Assembly: GCA_012274445.1 (NCBI GenBank)
Contig: JAAROD010000004.1
Span: 248,001-312,000 of the forward strand
DNA: 64,000 nucleotides
Origin: Sclerotiophoma versabilis
Lineage: Eukaryota > Ascomycota > Dothideomycetes > Pleosporales > Didymellaceae
Direction of reading: 5' to 3'
How positions within the stretch are numbered: the stretch's first letter is position 1; the number at the start of each line of letters is the position of its first letter. Shown here piece after piece: positions 20,645 to 31,531 of this stretch. A model generated the notes under the pieces. That model made no database searches. It saw only the letters and a program-made list of their open reading frames with translations, and was not told where the DNA came from. The translations under genes were made by a program, and so were the position numbers.

Positions 20645-23002
20645 GTTCGGGGTGGTGACGTAGCAGTCGTGGTCAAGGACGATCGCCTGTAGTACTCGGG
20701 CCTAAGTTCACACTTCACTCTCCACACACAACGTGTCTCGTGAATGCACCAACACGCGCTGGCGGTGAAAACTGTCGCGATGATCCTGAATCTTTATCAC
20801 ATGTGGTCAGCACGCTCAGAGTCAAATTTGGCGATGCATTTGCGCGATGCGATGCGATGGGTGCTGGCAGGGTGCGGGTGCGGCGAGAGGGTGGTTGCAG
20901 GGCTTTTTGGGCGAGACATGCGGCGCGCGCAACAGCAGCAGCAGCGGCAGAACAACAGCACAGCGACGTACCTTCAGCAAGACAGGAGAGTGCGCAAAGT
21001 GCGGGGTAAGACACTGCGATCCGAATATCGATATTAACAATCGCCGCCAGTGAGGATGCAAATGTCTGAGAGATCTCGAGGAATTTCGACGGTGACGTCA
21101 AGCCCCTATGAAGACGCTCCCGGCCGTCGCAGTCTGCTTCTACTGGATGCGCAATGTTCTACAAGACCAAGCAGGTTCCGGCAGCTTGGTTCGAACGTGA
21201 TTCTGTTCACTGGGATCTCAATGAGGCTCTTCCCTGGGCGGAGACGGGGATGGTTGCTCGTGGTGACGATGACAATGGAGGCGTTCGCGATGAGGTCAGA
21301 GGGCAGGACAGCGAGCAATTTCTGGAAGTGACGCAGCTTTGTGCCAAGCTGATAACGTGATCTAGCATCTTCCGGCCTAGAAACGTCGCCCCCGCTGGCA
21401 TGACCACTCACAACACTGGGATTGTTCACCGCCCCCAAAGTAGCGCTGATCATTGCCCCTTTCGCTTCGCCTGCCACGAGAGACGCGCTGGCTCCCCAGC
21501 ACAGTGCCGTGCAACCTCTTCAATCTGGTCGTCATTCCGTTCCTGCAGCGTTATCTCGTGATATTCATCCCTTGGACTAGACGTCTAGAATGCAGCAGAA
21601 ATCAGACGGTCGCACCCTTCCATTGTGTTTTCGAGGGACTGTGAAGAGAGATGTCCCGTGGATGAGCCGTCCAACCGTCACAGAATCAACATCGATATGC
21701 CGGGACCGACACCATCTCGATCCTTCTGCATCCGTGGTAGCCATGTCGATCGATAGCATTTGCACTTTGTGACTGGCTCGACAATAGTGGTTGATACGGT
21801 TAGCCGTTCCACCAATTGGGGCACCATACTTTCTAGCGCCCCTTCAATGGTAAGCGGAGGTGGTGTTTACGAAGGGTGCTGCTTTGAAATCAGAGTTTGG
21901 AAGCGCCGATGGTGAGTTTCAAAGGGCAGAATTACGGATGGCGACAAGCGAAGCAGTCGCCGCGGAGTCTAGTATGATGCATGAGGCATAGATATAGTGT
22001 GGGCGGCTTAAGTGGCCTCAAGCCTGCTACGTTGTGAGGGAGATATGTTGCAAAACTTGGACTCGTTCACCTCGAGGCCTAAGTCTCGACATCAAATAAG
22101 ACAACACGTATATAGTGCGGGAGCAACACTGTCAAGGGGACGAAGACAAAGAATCATTTCAGGGCTAAAGGTCGTCATCTAGTGGCGTGTACACTTGTCG
22201 ATAAACTGTTGTACAGCGATGGCATCTTACTTTAAAAGGATTGCACACAAGGTAAGGAGAGTCACAGCTGCAAAAGTGTTTGTACAACAGGGACGTGAAA
22301 TGAATGAATAGGCAAGACTGGTCTCTTCCCACTGCAATTATGAATAGGGCAAGAGTCAGTCCTTTGAGATATACCTGCATTACATATGGTTACTTTGCTG
22401 CAAAGTCTGTGTAAAAACGACATAACAAACTGGGAGCATTCCCTCTCACGTCGTAGAGAAGCTTAGATGCAACAGCAGCTAGTCTTCTCTTCAAACCCAA
22501 GCTTGGAGGCCCTCAGAGGCAACTTATTTGTACGTTGTATTTTATAGAAGAAATTTGTAGTCTTTAAAAAAAATCATTAGATTACGAAAAGAGAGCAGGT
22601 TTGACCCAACTGCCTACTGTATTTTAGAGGCTTTGCTTGCTTGTTTCCGGCTTTTTCATCGACATATAAGACTTACTGCTGGTAAAGTGCATATTAGAAT
22701 ACTTCTGCATGCAGGCCAATCTTACCGCCATAGAGATCGCTTATAGTCCCTATATCAGCTGTTTGAAAAGTTTCACACATTCTTCTCAAGCATTACTGAT
22801 GCATAGTCCTTGCGTCTCAATAGTGATCAGGAATAAGAGGATAAGATCGTACTTGACAAAGTGCAAAGGACTTATACAATATCTCTGTACACGAGCTAGT
22901 TCTCACCATCAAGATTGCATATGCTTCTATCAGTGATTCATATCATCACGTCTGCGTGTGTCTCCTCTCACATTCCCTTGTTCAGCTCACCCTCCATATC
23001 CT
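20645..23002. other. Upstream region of atfA, no gene seen
   Basis: 2.36 kb with no supported gene; overlapping frames at 20715-21477 lack domains. Such a long 5' region fits a regulated transcription factor with a long leader. Confidence 0.45.
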
Positions 23003-23488
23003 CTACGACCCGCGGTACGTCGTATACCCAAAGGGCCCCAACAGCACCGGGACGTGGAAATGCTCCCCCTTCTGGCCCTCCCTGATCACAAACTGCACCA
23101 CCACCTCCGGGAAGAACGTGTTCACCCCTCTCCCCCCAAAATACCCCTCAGTATCGAACGTCAAGCTGTACTTCTTATCTCCTGTCTCATGGAACACTTC
23201 CTCTAGTCCCTGACTCGAGAACGGCGAGGAGGGCTTCCAGGTAGTGACGCGGCCATCGCCGTTTGTTGTAGCGGAGAACTTCAATGTGGAATCGGACGAG
23301 GGAGATGGATTGAGGAGCGTGAGCACAACGGGGATATTCGCTGCGGGCTTGCCAATGGTGGTGTCGAGAACGTGGCAGGTGATCGGAGGCTTCTTTTCGG
23401 TCGACATTGTTTGGGACGTACGTGTGGGTGCTGTGGCTGCTAGGTGGTTTGAGAGCGCTTCGATGCGGTACGTTGCGGAGGAGGGCAT
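23003..23488 (-). CDS. 5-hydroxyisourate hydrolase (transthyretin-like) with PTS2-like signal
   Basis: Intronless, 161 aa. The HIUase fold is clear: CHVLDTTIGKPAANIPV near residue 39, KYSLTFDTEGYF, and the diagnostic C-terminal tetrapeptide YRGS. The enzyme opens 5-hydroxyisourate to OHCU in urate breakdown. Residues 8-16 read RIEALSNHL, a perfect match to the peroxisomal PTS2 pattern R-I-x5-H-L. Urate oxidase is peroxisomal, so this fits. A second in-frame ATG (23407, residue 28) would give a 134-aa form that lacks the signal and starts just before the conserved fold (MSTEKKPPITCHVLD). There is no nearby urate-pathway gene; neighbours are HOG-pathway genes. Confidence 0.9.
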   Translation of the reverse strand: MPSSATYRIEALSNHLAATAPTRTSQTMSTEKKPPITCHVLDTTIGKPAANIPVVLTLLNPSPSSDSTLKFSATTNGDGRVTTWKPSSPFSSQGLEEVFHETGDKKYSLTFDTEGYFGGRGVNTFFPEVVVQFVIREGQKGEHFHVPVLLGPFGYTTYRGS

Positions 23489-24397
23489 GCAGAGATTATT
23501 TGAGGGTGAAGAGGCGCTGTAGAAGCGAACGATCGGAGATGATTGAGCGTATGGTGCTTCTGACCTTGAGTCTATATGGTGTTGTCGTATACTGCTGGAG
23601 TTGTAGATGTTGCTGTGGGGATGTTGAAGCTGGTGATAGCTTGTTCAAGCTCGAGCTGGTGAACTGGACCTAGACTCCGTTGCAGGGGAGGATCGCAGAG
23701 CAGAGACGAAGGAAAGGATCAGAGACATCTATCGAGAATATCGCTTTAGTTGAAGAAAGCTGTTCGCGGTCGTAGCTGGCCGCCGTTGCCCCTCCACGGC
23801 ACCCCACATGCTACAATCGGCCTCCTCCGAAGCCTCCATGCGCCGATCACCGCTGTGCATATCTCCACACGTCTGCACAATCGCGCACAAAGACCGTTGA
23901 TACAACTATATACTTAGCGGGTTTGTTACAGGTGTTTCAACATATTCCACGGCAACGGTGTTGGTCTAATTACAGAGTATTGAAACGCGTGATCGTCTGT
24001 CACGCCAGTGTGAGTCGAAACAAACATCCCGTAGCTGAAGTTGCGCATATGCAAGAACATCACAGACAAACATGTCCATCTCCTTTCCAGTGTTGCCTCA
24101 ATTCAGATCTCTCTAGCGTGTACCTCGGCATTTGTGCAAAAGGGAAACGATGTATACTCATGAGAGTCAAAACATACATACATTGAAGCTAAACGTGCTG
24201 CTCATCGCACATATCAAAGGTATCATAGAAAGGAAGTGTGCATAGAATGAAAAATGCCGTAGCTGGCTAGGTAAACCGTGAGATCCCCCAAACAAAATCA
24301 AGAACATATTGCTCGCCCAGTCCGCTAGACTTGGGGGCTATACACCAAACGCCTTGCCATTAACCGATCCAATCCTAGAAACGTCCACAAGCAGGAT
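23489..24397. other. Intergenic region, no gene seen
   Basis: About 0.9 kb upstream of the HIUase gene and downstream of opy2. Short frames only. Confidence 0.5.
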
Positions 24398-25917
24398 CTA
24401 CTTCAGATCACTTTTAAAGTTGTCTGCAAACGGGCTCTGGTCCCGCTTCGACATGGCGCTTGCTCGTCGCTCTGACTCTTCGACAATGGGTGTCATCGGC
24501 ATGCGCGAGCGGTCGGTGTCGTAGGATGTGATGCGTGACCCTATCGCTGGGCGGTCTGTTCGGTCGACAGCCAGATTGTCGCTGAAGGGGCTGCGAATAT
24601 CGATAAGACCTGTCGGGGTGGCATCCTGGATCTCGGTTACGCCCGAGTCGCGCGAGCTCAAGGAGTTGCGCAGCAGGCTCTGGCGGGAGCGCTGGTGGTC
24701 CTCTTCGTCATCAGATTCTGAATCCGAGTCTGCTAAGCTGACAGCTTGGCGTGCGCGTGCGTGCGAAACACCAGAGTCGGTAGAGGCCACCGAGAAGTTA
24801 GTAAGTGGCCTTGCAGGAGGGACAAGGGCCTCAGGTGTTGCTACTGCTGTCCTGTCGCCGCTGGTGAAAGAGCTCGACGAGCTCTTTGGTGGTGTGGTGT
24901 CGGAGCTCTTCTTCTTTGTGATGTTCAAAGCGCGGACTGGGCCCAGTGTTGCTGTGCTCTGGACGGAGCTCTTGGAGCTGAGACCTGGCATCTGGATGCG
25001 GATAGGCTTGACTTGCTGCGCGTGCCTAGGATCGATTTGCGGTACTGGCGGTGTGCTTGTCATGCTTTGTGCGTCATCAGGTGTGTTGGAACCATTCGAC
25101 TTGACGCTGACGACAGCAGCTTTGCCGCGCACGATTGTCTGAGCCGGCAGAGGAGATACGATAGCGTTCTGGCGGTACATGGTCGATGCGACACTGTTCC
25201 GGGCCAGACTGGGCGCAATGCTTTGACGTGTGCTGTCGGAAGCCATAGAGTCGCGGAAGTCTGGAACGAAGAAGTGCTGGTCGGCAGTGGAGTAAGGGCT
25301 GCTCAGGCCAGACGAGGGAGACATGGCAGGAATCGGTGGTACGGGTGGAACAAGAAGGTCAGGCGATCCGGGTCCTGAGCGGTTTGTGACACCAGGGATG
25401 TAGGCAATCTGGATGATGTTGGAGGCGCGAGTAAGGACGGACGAGGCCATTGAGGCAACGGTGTGTGTGGATGCTCGTGCGCTTCGCCGCGATGCAAAGT
25501 CATTCTCTGCCTTCTCTTGCTGCTCCATCTCCTCCTGCTGCCACTCCATCTCTGATATCGGCCGCCTCTTTCCCTTCAAGCAGTACTTCCAGATAACAAA
25601 AACGAGGATGGCAATCACAGCGATACCTCCAATGACTCCTCCGGCAATGGCACCGACGTTCGGCTTGCTGGGTGTACTCTTTGGCGCGGTAGGGTCGATC
25701 TCGCAGGATACACCGGCGCAGGCTTCGCAGCTCAGCGGTGTCAGTACGCATACCTTCCCGCCAGAGCAGTTCATGCCATCGCAGGACAGGTTCTTGCCGC
25801 TGGAGTCGCATTCGACGCAACGCTTAAAGAGGACATGCTCAATTTCTGGAAGTATATTAGCAGTGGCCAGCTTGACTCGGGTATAGTGAGCGCACCTCTG
25901 CGGGCATCGAGCTTCAT
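24398..25917 (-). CDS. opy2: Opy2-like plasma-membrane anchor of the HOG pathway
   Basis: Two exons, 25917-25896 and 25845-24398, with a 50-nt intron (GTGCGC...GCTAAT...TTCCAG), giving 489 aa (start MKLDARR). The unspliced frame runs much further upstream but opens only at GTG. A short extracellular Cys-rich head (RCVECDSSGKNLSCDGMNC, CVLTPLSCEACAGVSC) is followed by a membrane helix (GAIAGGVIGGIAVIAILVFVIW) and a basic stop-transfer KGKRR, then a long Ser/Pro-rich cytoplasmic tail holding the conserved ASTHTVASMASSVLTRASNI and IQIAYIPGVTNRSGPGSP blocks. Opy2 anchors the Ste50-Ste11 module at the membrane for HOG signalling. No signal peptide precedes the head, also true of other fungal Opy2 proteins. 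Confidence 0.9.
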
Positions 25918-28661
25918 GGTGGTGAGGCTTCGGCGGATCGGCAGGTACGGGCAGGTCAAAAGGCCAGACGTCAGCAGGTAGGCACACCGACCCGGCGATG
26001 TGCAACGCGGGCTGGCGAAGGGATGCGGCGGCGGTCCGCGGTGCTGGTTGAGGGCAAGAAGGAAGGAACGGTGGTCGAGGGAGGCAGGCGCGCTTAAGGA
26101 GTGAGCGCAGACGAGGAAGCGGCGACGGCCAAGGGAGCCTGGAGAGGCAGTCGAAGATAAACACAGCGAGTGACGAAAGGATGTGAAAATACGAAGACGC
26201 AACAACGACGACAAAGAACAGTGAAGATGCCCGTGTGGAGAAGGGGACGGCCTGAGGACAGGCGTGCTGGGTGGGAGATGAGGCGCCGGGCGCTGTTGAG
26301 AGCCTGGCCCTGGTTCACGCTGTGGAAGCCGCGCGTGTTTCGTCTTGCCCCGCTCAGGCCAGGGACAGTGTTGTGCACGCGGATGAAGGATGCAAGTAGT
26401 GAACACAAAGACAAGGTCCCAAACGCTCTGTCTGCTCGCTTGGTGATGGTGTTGCAGCCGGAGAACAACGTCAAACGCAGACGATCAGCGCGCGGGCGGG
26501 TAGAGGGGGTCTTTGCTTGGTGTCGAGGGCGTCTGCACCCTCTTTTGCCTCTTTCGCAGCTGACTGCTCGCCCGAACCCATCCCGGATCGTGGCGCAGAA
26601 CTTAATCTATTTATTGCATGCACCCCTAGCCGTGCCTGGCGAACTGCTGCAGCGCACAAAGGAACCTCCAGCGCCCTGCACCACCTCAAGAACCGCCCTG
26701 CGCCATCTTCCCTTTCATGCGTCGCTGCAAACATGTCGTTGTAAACATGTGGCACTGCTCAATCCTTTGCCGCCTGTGTTATGTCGAGCATCGAAGACCG
26801 CTCTGCATCGCAAGGCCTCTCAGCCCGGAGGATAGGCGCCCCATTGGGTGTCCCCACACGTTAACTGCCTCTTGCAGCTCGGCCAATATATCGAGCAGTC
26901 TTTGTTGCTCACCACGTGCATCCTCCCGCAGTGTCTAGCACTTGTCCACATTCCAGAGACCCTACTCTCTGTGCAATTGGGCCACTGCCACTGCCTGTAG
27001 CTGAGCTCTTCAGCAGCCACGGCAGCCTCAACAGCTCGACAATCCACCCGGGTCTGGAATGAGAGCAGGCTCCACACAGCACTCCACGAACGGTTCGCCT
27101 GTCATGCACACGCATTAGCCAGGCACACCTTCGTCAGCGCCCACAGCTCATCACAGCCCACACCAGAGATTTCCTTGCTTGTGGAGGCCGTCAAAATGCC
27201 GTCGTAATCTTGCGCAATTTTGTCCTTCCGGCCAGTAGTATCTCTCCGACGGCTAATTACTATGGCTTTTCATACCACGCTGGGCCGAGACAGGATCTCC
27301 CTTGCGGTCGGAGAATTGTCTAGACTCGAGCACCATTGATCATCTGTGGGTCTGCTGCCAACGCTCAACACATCACTGCATGCGCCTGCCCATCCGTTAT
27401 TTCCGAGATTTGCTGTCTGCTTGTCGCACGGCAGATGCTTGGTCTGGTGTCGTAAGCGCTGAGACATGCTGCACAAAAACTGGCGTCTAGGCAGAGATTG
27501 AGAACCAAGTCGTGACACAAGCACTAACAACGCTGCAGAGCGTCTCTTGAGAATACGCCTGCTGACCAAAAAGGACGTCAATCTACGCAAAACGACTAGG
27601 TATTGCGATCTGCAGGCGCCGCTTCTCCACGTTCACCTGCACCGTTCATCTGCCCACCAGAAACGACCATCCTGGCTGTGCTGCGGTAGCCGGCCGTTGG
27701 CGATCGATGGTACCTGGGGCTTGGTTGATCCGAGACGCCTATAATATTGGGGAATTCAGAAAGCACGACGAGCATCGAGCACCTGAAAGGAATCGGTTTG
27801 CGTTAATCTCGATAACGCATTCACTTTTGCATGGGCAGCGTCTGATGAAAGGTCGGTGCACATCTAATGAGATCACTTTTCATACCCTGCCGCGTAGGAA
27901 CACGATCGTAGCCCTCAAAGATCCTATCAAATAACAGTCAGTCTGCGGAATGGCGTTGAAGCCCTCCCTTAGGCTTTTGTTTTATCTGATTCTTTTCTGC
28001 GTGTCGAAAGAAGATTCACCGATCAGATGAGACGTGAAATGTGAGCCGTTACCCTTGTCTGTTCAGTGACAGTGACCGATCTTGAAAGATGAAATCTCAC
28101 CAAAGGTTTCACAAACTCACAGCCCAAGCATCATAGTACAGTTGATATGCTTACTCAGTCTTTATTGTTTGCTTCTTCGTACCTCTTCTGTCTTGTTTCC
28201 TCTGCCCATGCCGTCCCCATAAAACCTTGGTCTTCTAGGCTCCTGCCTCTTTGCTAACCTCAGAACCTCCAAGCCGTTTCAGCCATCCTCCGTCACTTCC
28301 TACGATATACTTTGCAACTCCACCCGCAGTGTAAATCTGCGTACATAAACTCTGGCAGTTCCCAGTGTATACGATTTCGTTCTGAGGAAACCACGTTCGA
28401 GTGGATTGATCCCCTGCTGTGCACCTAAATGTGGCGGGACTTTCCCACGAGTAGCTTCACTTATTTACTGAATCAGCGATCACAAGAGGAAGTATTGACA
28501 GATACGTTGTTGAGATTTCAAATAAAAATAAAAATAAAATACCACTGAACATACTCACAATGTAATATTATACGTTTGCAAAAGCGATAGTCCTTTCACT
28601 TCTCTTCAGATCTGCTGTAGCCATACACTGTAAGTACTGATGACTGGACACCTTCTTTTCA
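25918..28661. other. Long gene-poor region upstream of opy2
   Basis: 2.7 kb. The part next to opy2 is GC-rich and carries long but unconvincing open frames on both strands (such as 26170-26835 on plus, opening at GTG). I see nothing identifiable from 27000 to 28500. It may hold a long opy2 leader or unrecognised non-coding RNA. Confidence 0.4.
28521..28540. repeat. (AATAAA) microsatellite, about 3.3 units
   Basis: Three perfect AATAAA units plus AT, within the region upstream of the disrupted frame. Confidence 0.8.
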
Positions 28662-28667
28662 TATAAG
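28662..28667 (+). promoter_or_regulatory. TATA box upstream of the disrupted reading frame
   Basis: TATAAG within TTTTCATATAAGTCTCC, 83 bp before the ATG at 28745, followed by a C/T/A-rich leader. It indicates that the frame downstream is or was a real transcription unit. Confidence 0.5.
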
Positions 28668-28744
28668 TCTCCTCCAGCTCCTTCCTGGGTTCTGGAACCA
28701 TCGTTCTTATACGACTCAACCCCATTCAAACCTTCAACTCTGCC

Positions 28745-29257
28745 ATGAATAAGTCGATTAATACAACGACCATGTCACGCCGCACGCAGTTCAACTGGCC
28801 GGATGACGACGAGTCTCCACCTACATCTTGATCATCGCATCCTTCTGGCACTTCACTTCCGTCGTACTGTTTCCGCTCTTCTCGCGCAGATCCTCCCGTC
28901 TACGACTCCTGGGATGAGATTGAAGAGGGCTCTTAACCGCTTCTGCGAGACCCGCACCTCCAAAGTTCTTCCCACACCCGTCGTGCGTCCGGCACCACTC
29001 GCTCCGGCCTTCCAGCCTATAATGACCACGATGATTTTGGAGAAGAATATCTAAGCTGCCATATGGATCATTTGGGCGTCGAGGACCCCCACTCACGTCC
29101 GAGTCGAGGCAACGACCACGGGTCTGCATGGCCTCGCCCGTCGCCACCTAGTGAGGATGAGTACGATAGTTGTCAAATCAGCCTGCCCACAATCTCTCAC
29201 CAGCAAATGTGCAGAAGGACAGAACTTGCAGCTTCACTCCGTATTATCAGGTCTTGA
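28745..29257 (+). pseudogene. 171-codon reading frame with two in-frame stops (unknown acidic protein)
   Basis: One frame runs from the ATG at 28745 to a TGA at 29255, interrupted by TGA (28829-28831, codon 29) and TAA (28934-28936, codon 64). Either stop could come from a C-to-T change (CGA to TGA, CAA to TAA). Third codon positions stay C/T-rich throughout. The product has four acidic aromatic patches, NWPDDDESP, YDSWDEIEEGS, YNDHDDFGEEYLS and PSEDEYDS, separated by Ser/Arg/Pro/His-rich linkers. No family is recognised. A good intron acceptor (TCTTCTCGCGCAG at 28889) exists, but no donor in the right phase removes the first stop. It may be a pseudogene, a readthrough gene, or a short peptide gene. 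Confidence 0.45.
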
Positions 29258-30727
29258 GCATTGAATGCCTCGTGATGGGACAAGCCAGTGATTCTACGAG
29301 ATAGTCGTACTGTTAGAGATATCTAGGCATCGGATGTCATTGATGAACATCATAACTCGCCATTCGTGACTTCGATAGCATTAGCCTAATAGCTCGTGTA
29401 CGACTCAGTTGCCCGCAATAACAAAACCAATGGTATCCTTTGGCGGCTTGTGTATGGCGTTGTTTGAGCAGTCGATCCAAACTCTTTCACTCGCTTGCTG
29501 CTCAAAAGGCTTAGAGACCGAAGACATTTGGTTCCAGATCTCTCTCGATGAATGAAAGAATGAACCGAGTAGAAGAGTTCGAGCTGCGGCGCTCAAGCCG
29601 CCAACGTCCGGTATTGAGAGATGTCAGACGTGAACACCAAGAGCGAATACAGTACCTCTCTAGATACAGGGCACGTTTTCGGCTTACTCAACACCTCTCA
29701 CTAACGATTTTCAACAGTATTTACAGGTAATCTTGCACAAGCAAGCTCGTTGTGGTCAGGTGATCAGTGTTGAATAGTAAATAGAGAACATTCATGGATC
29801 GGCCCCCGTCGTGCAGTGAGCGCCGGCTACAGCATCTAGATGGCTCTTACCGCTGGAAGCCAAGCCTTATGCGTACAAGATAACTTCTTGTAAGACACAT
29901 ATGCTACTGTGCACCTACAGAGCACCGTGTTCTTTAAAATCATTGTCAGACTGCACAGGGAAAGGGCAATGGCGCTGGATACCTTCCGTGAGTTCAGGCT
30001 CGTCCCCAGCTTGTTGTGTCACCCAGCGATCGGAAAGCCAGATCTGCTAGCTGAGTAGGCTGCTCCTTCTGATAGTGTGGTCCTTCTATCCTTTGGAAAG
30101 TTGGTATCTAGTTTCATCTGCCACTCGAAAGCAAGCGGGTAAGCGGATCGCTCAGTCTTAGAAAAGAGAGGGAGCCTGTGCAGCGAAGCGTCGAGGAACA
30201 GCATGACCTCCAGTTCGTACATCCTGTGAGGTGTTGTACGAAGCCCAAGGCTGACAAGAGTGTAAGAGTGCAGGAGCAATGTGCAGAAAGATGATGAGTC
30301 GACCCGGAAGCCATAGCCTAACCGGATCAAGACTAGACTAGGTTAGGCCCCCGTTGCTGCTGCTGCTACTTTCCTTTCTTCTATCCCACATTCGATAGCT
30401 GGGGCGTTCGTACTCAATGATATTGCGACAACAGATGACTCACTCTATTATGGGCCTGTTTGTGTGGAATGAGGGAAACGGTGCGGCTGTACGAAGTGAC
30501 GTCGATTTCTCAGCAGCCAAATTATTCATCTCGGTGTTTACGTGCTTACGGCACTGGCTTTGCAACACCACGCAGGAACGCACGAGCGGACAACAGCTCT
30601 GGAGTTTAGGCATGAAGATGTATAAGATGTCCCCAAGGAATTATGCAAGAACCTATTCACCAGCAAAGCAAGCCTTTCGAAAGAGCCTGCACCGTATTAT
30701 ATATTTCGCATCAACTATTCCCTTGCA
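29258..30727. other. Intergenic region, no gene seen
   Basis: About 1.5 kb. A 60-codon frame at 29548 rich in Arg (ELRRSSRQRPVLRDVRREHQE) has no other support. A short CTG run sits near 30355. Confidence 0.45.
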
Positions 30728-31480
30728 ATGCCTCGCGCCATACACGACGTCGAAATGAGCTCCTCGCGACAGCAAGCGCGTCAGAAACCAAAAAATGGAT
30801 CTCTCCCGCGTGAGCTTCTTCAGCTTACTACCCAACTGCTTGATTTGCAGAACCTGTACGCTCAATCGCAACTGTCTCAATCCATCAATCGCCAGCTCCA
30901 CGTAATCATAAAAGCCGGTACACCAATCACCCGCATCGTTTCTCTTGGACTCGGTAGTATCCTCGTTACAAGAGGGCAATCGCGACGCCTCAAACAACTC
31001 ACTGTCTTGCTAGCCATCCGCGACCGCCTCCAGGACGGGCAAAAGGAGCCAATAGAAGTGTATGCGCAAGACCCCACCTTCACACGACTGGATGAAGTCT
31101 TGCTCGCTTCGCTTCACATCAAGATCCTACGCACACCATCCGGTTCCGAGCTTGGCGAAGCAGGGTCTTTTATCTCACCAACGACACTCGTCTACTCGCC
31201 GTTTCTGACGCTAGAGGCATATGAGCAGCTCATTTTGAGACATGGACACGACCTGCAGTATCTAATTGGCGACGATTTTGACGCATTGTTGCAGAAGTGG
31301 CCGAAGCGCAGCGCGGAGTGGAAGCAGGTCGAAGCAGTGATGAAGGTGGGATTGTCGAGGTATCGGAGGAAAGCAGTTATTGGAGGAGGATTTTGGGCGG
31401 AGGAAGATGAGACGTTTCCAATAGCAGTGTACTCGGGTTTTGATGAGAAGGGTGCGCGGAGAGCCAAGGCGAAAATGTAG
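30728..31480 (+). CDS. SRR1-like domain protein
   Basis: Intronless, 250 aa from the ATG at 30728; a second ATG at 30755 is possible. The SRR1-like domain spans about residues 70-215: RIVSLGLGSIL, QLTVLLAIRDRL, IEVYAQDPTFTRLDEVLLASLHIKIL (in pieces), SFISPTTLVYSPFL and QYLIGDDFDALLQKW. SRR1 was named from an Arabidopsis light-signalling gene and its yeast relative Ber1 affects microtubule stability; in fungi it is a common small protein of unknown biochemical role. No signal peptide or membrane segment. The next gene on the other strand is a broken HET gene. Confidence 0.82.
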   Translation: MPRAIHDVEMSSSRQQARQKPKNGSLPRELLQLTTQLLDLQNLYAQSQLSQSINRQLHVIIKAGTPITRIVSLGLGSILVTRGQSRRLKQLTVLLAIRDRLQDGQKEPIEVYAQDPTFTRLDEVLLASLHIKILRTPSGSELGEAGSFISPTTLVYSPFLTLEAYEQLILRHGHDLQYLIGDDFDALLQKWPKRSAEWKQVEAVMKVGLSRYRRKAVIGGGFWAEEDETFPIAVYSGFDEKGARRAKAKM

Positions 31481-31531
31481 CTCTTGAGAACGACCCGAAA
31501 GATGTTGGCTTCTTCTTTCTTCTGGCCAGTT

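Noticed and set aside
24528..25378. Long plus-strand frames opposite opy2
   Set aside because: They mirror the Ser/Pro-rich Opy2 tail and lack any family feature.
26170..26835. 221-codon plus-strand frame upstream of opy2
   Set aside because: It opens at GTG, is Arg/Pro-rich and low-information, and matches nothing recognised; probably chance in GC-rich DNA.
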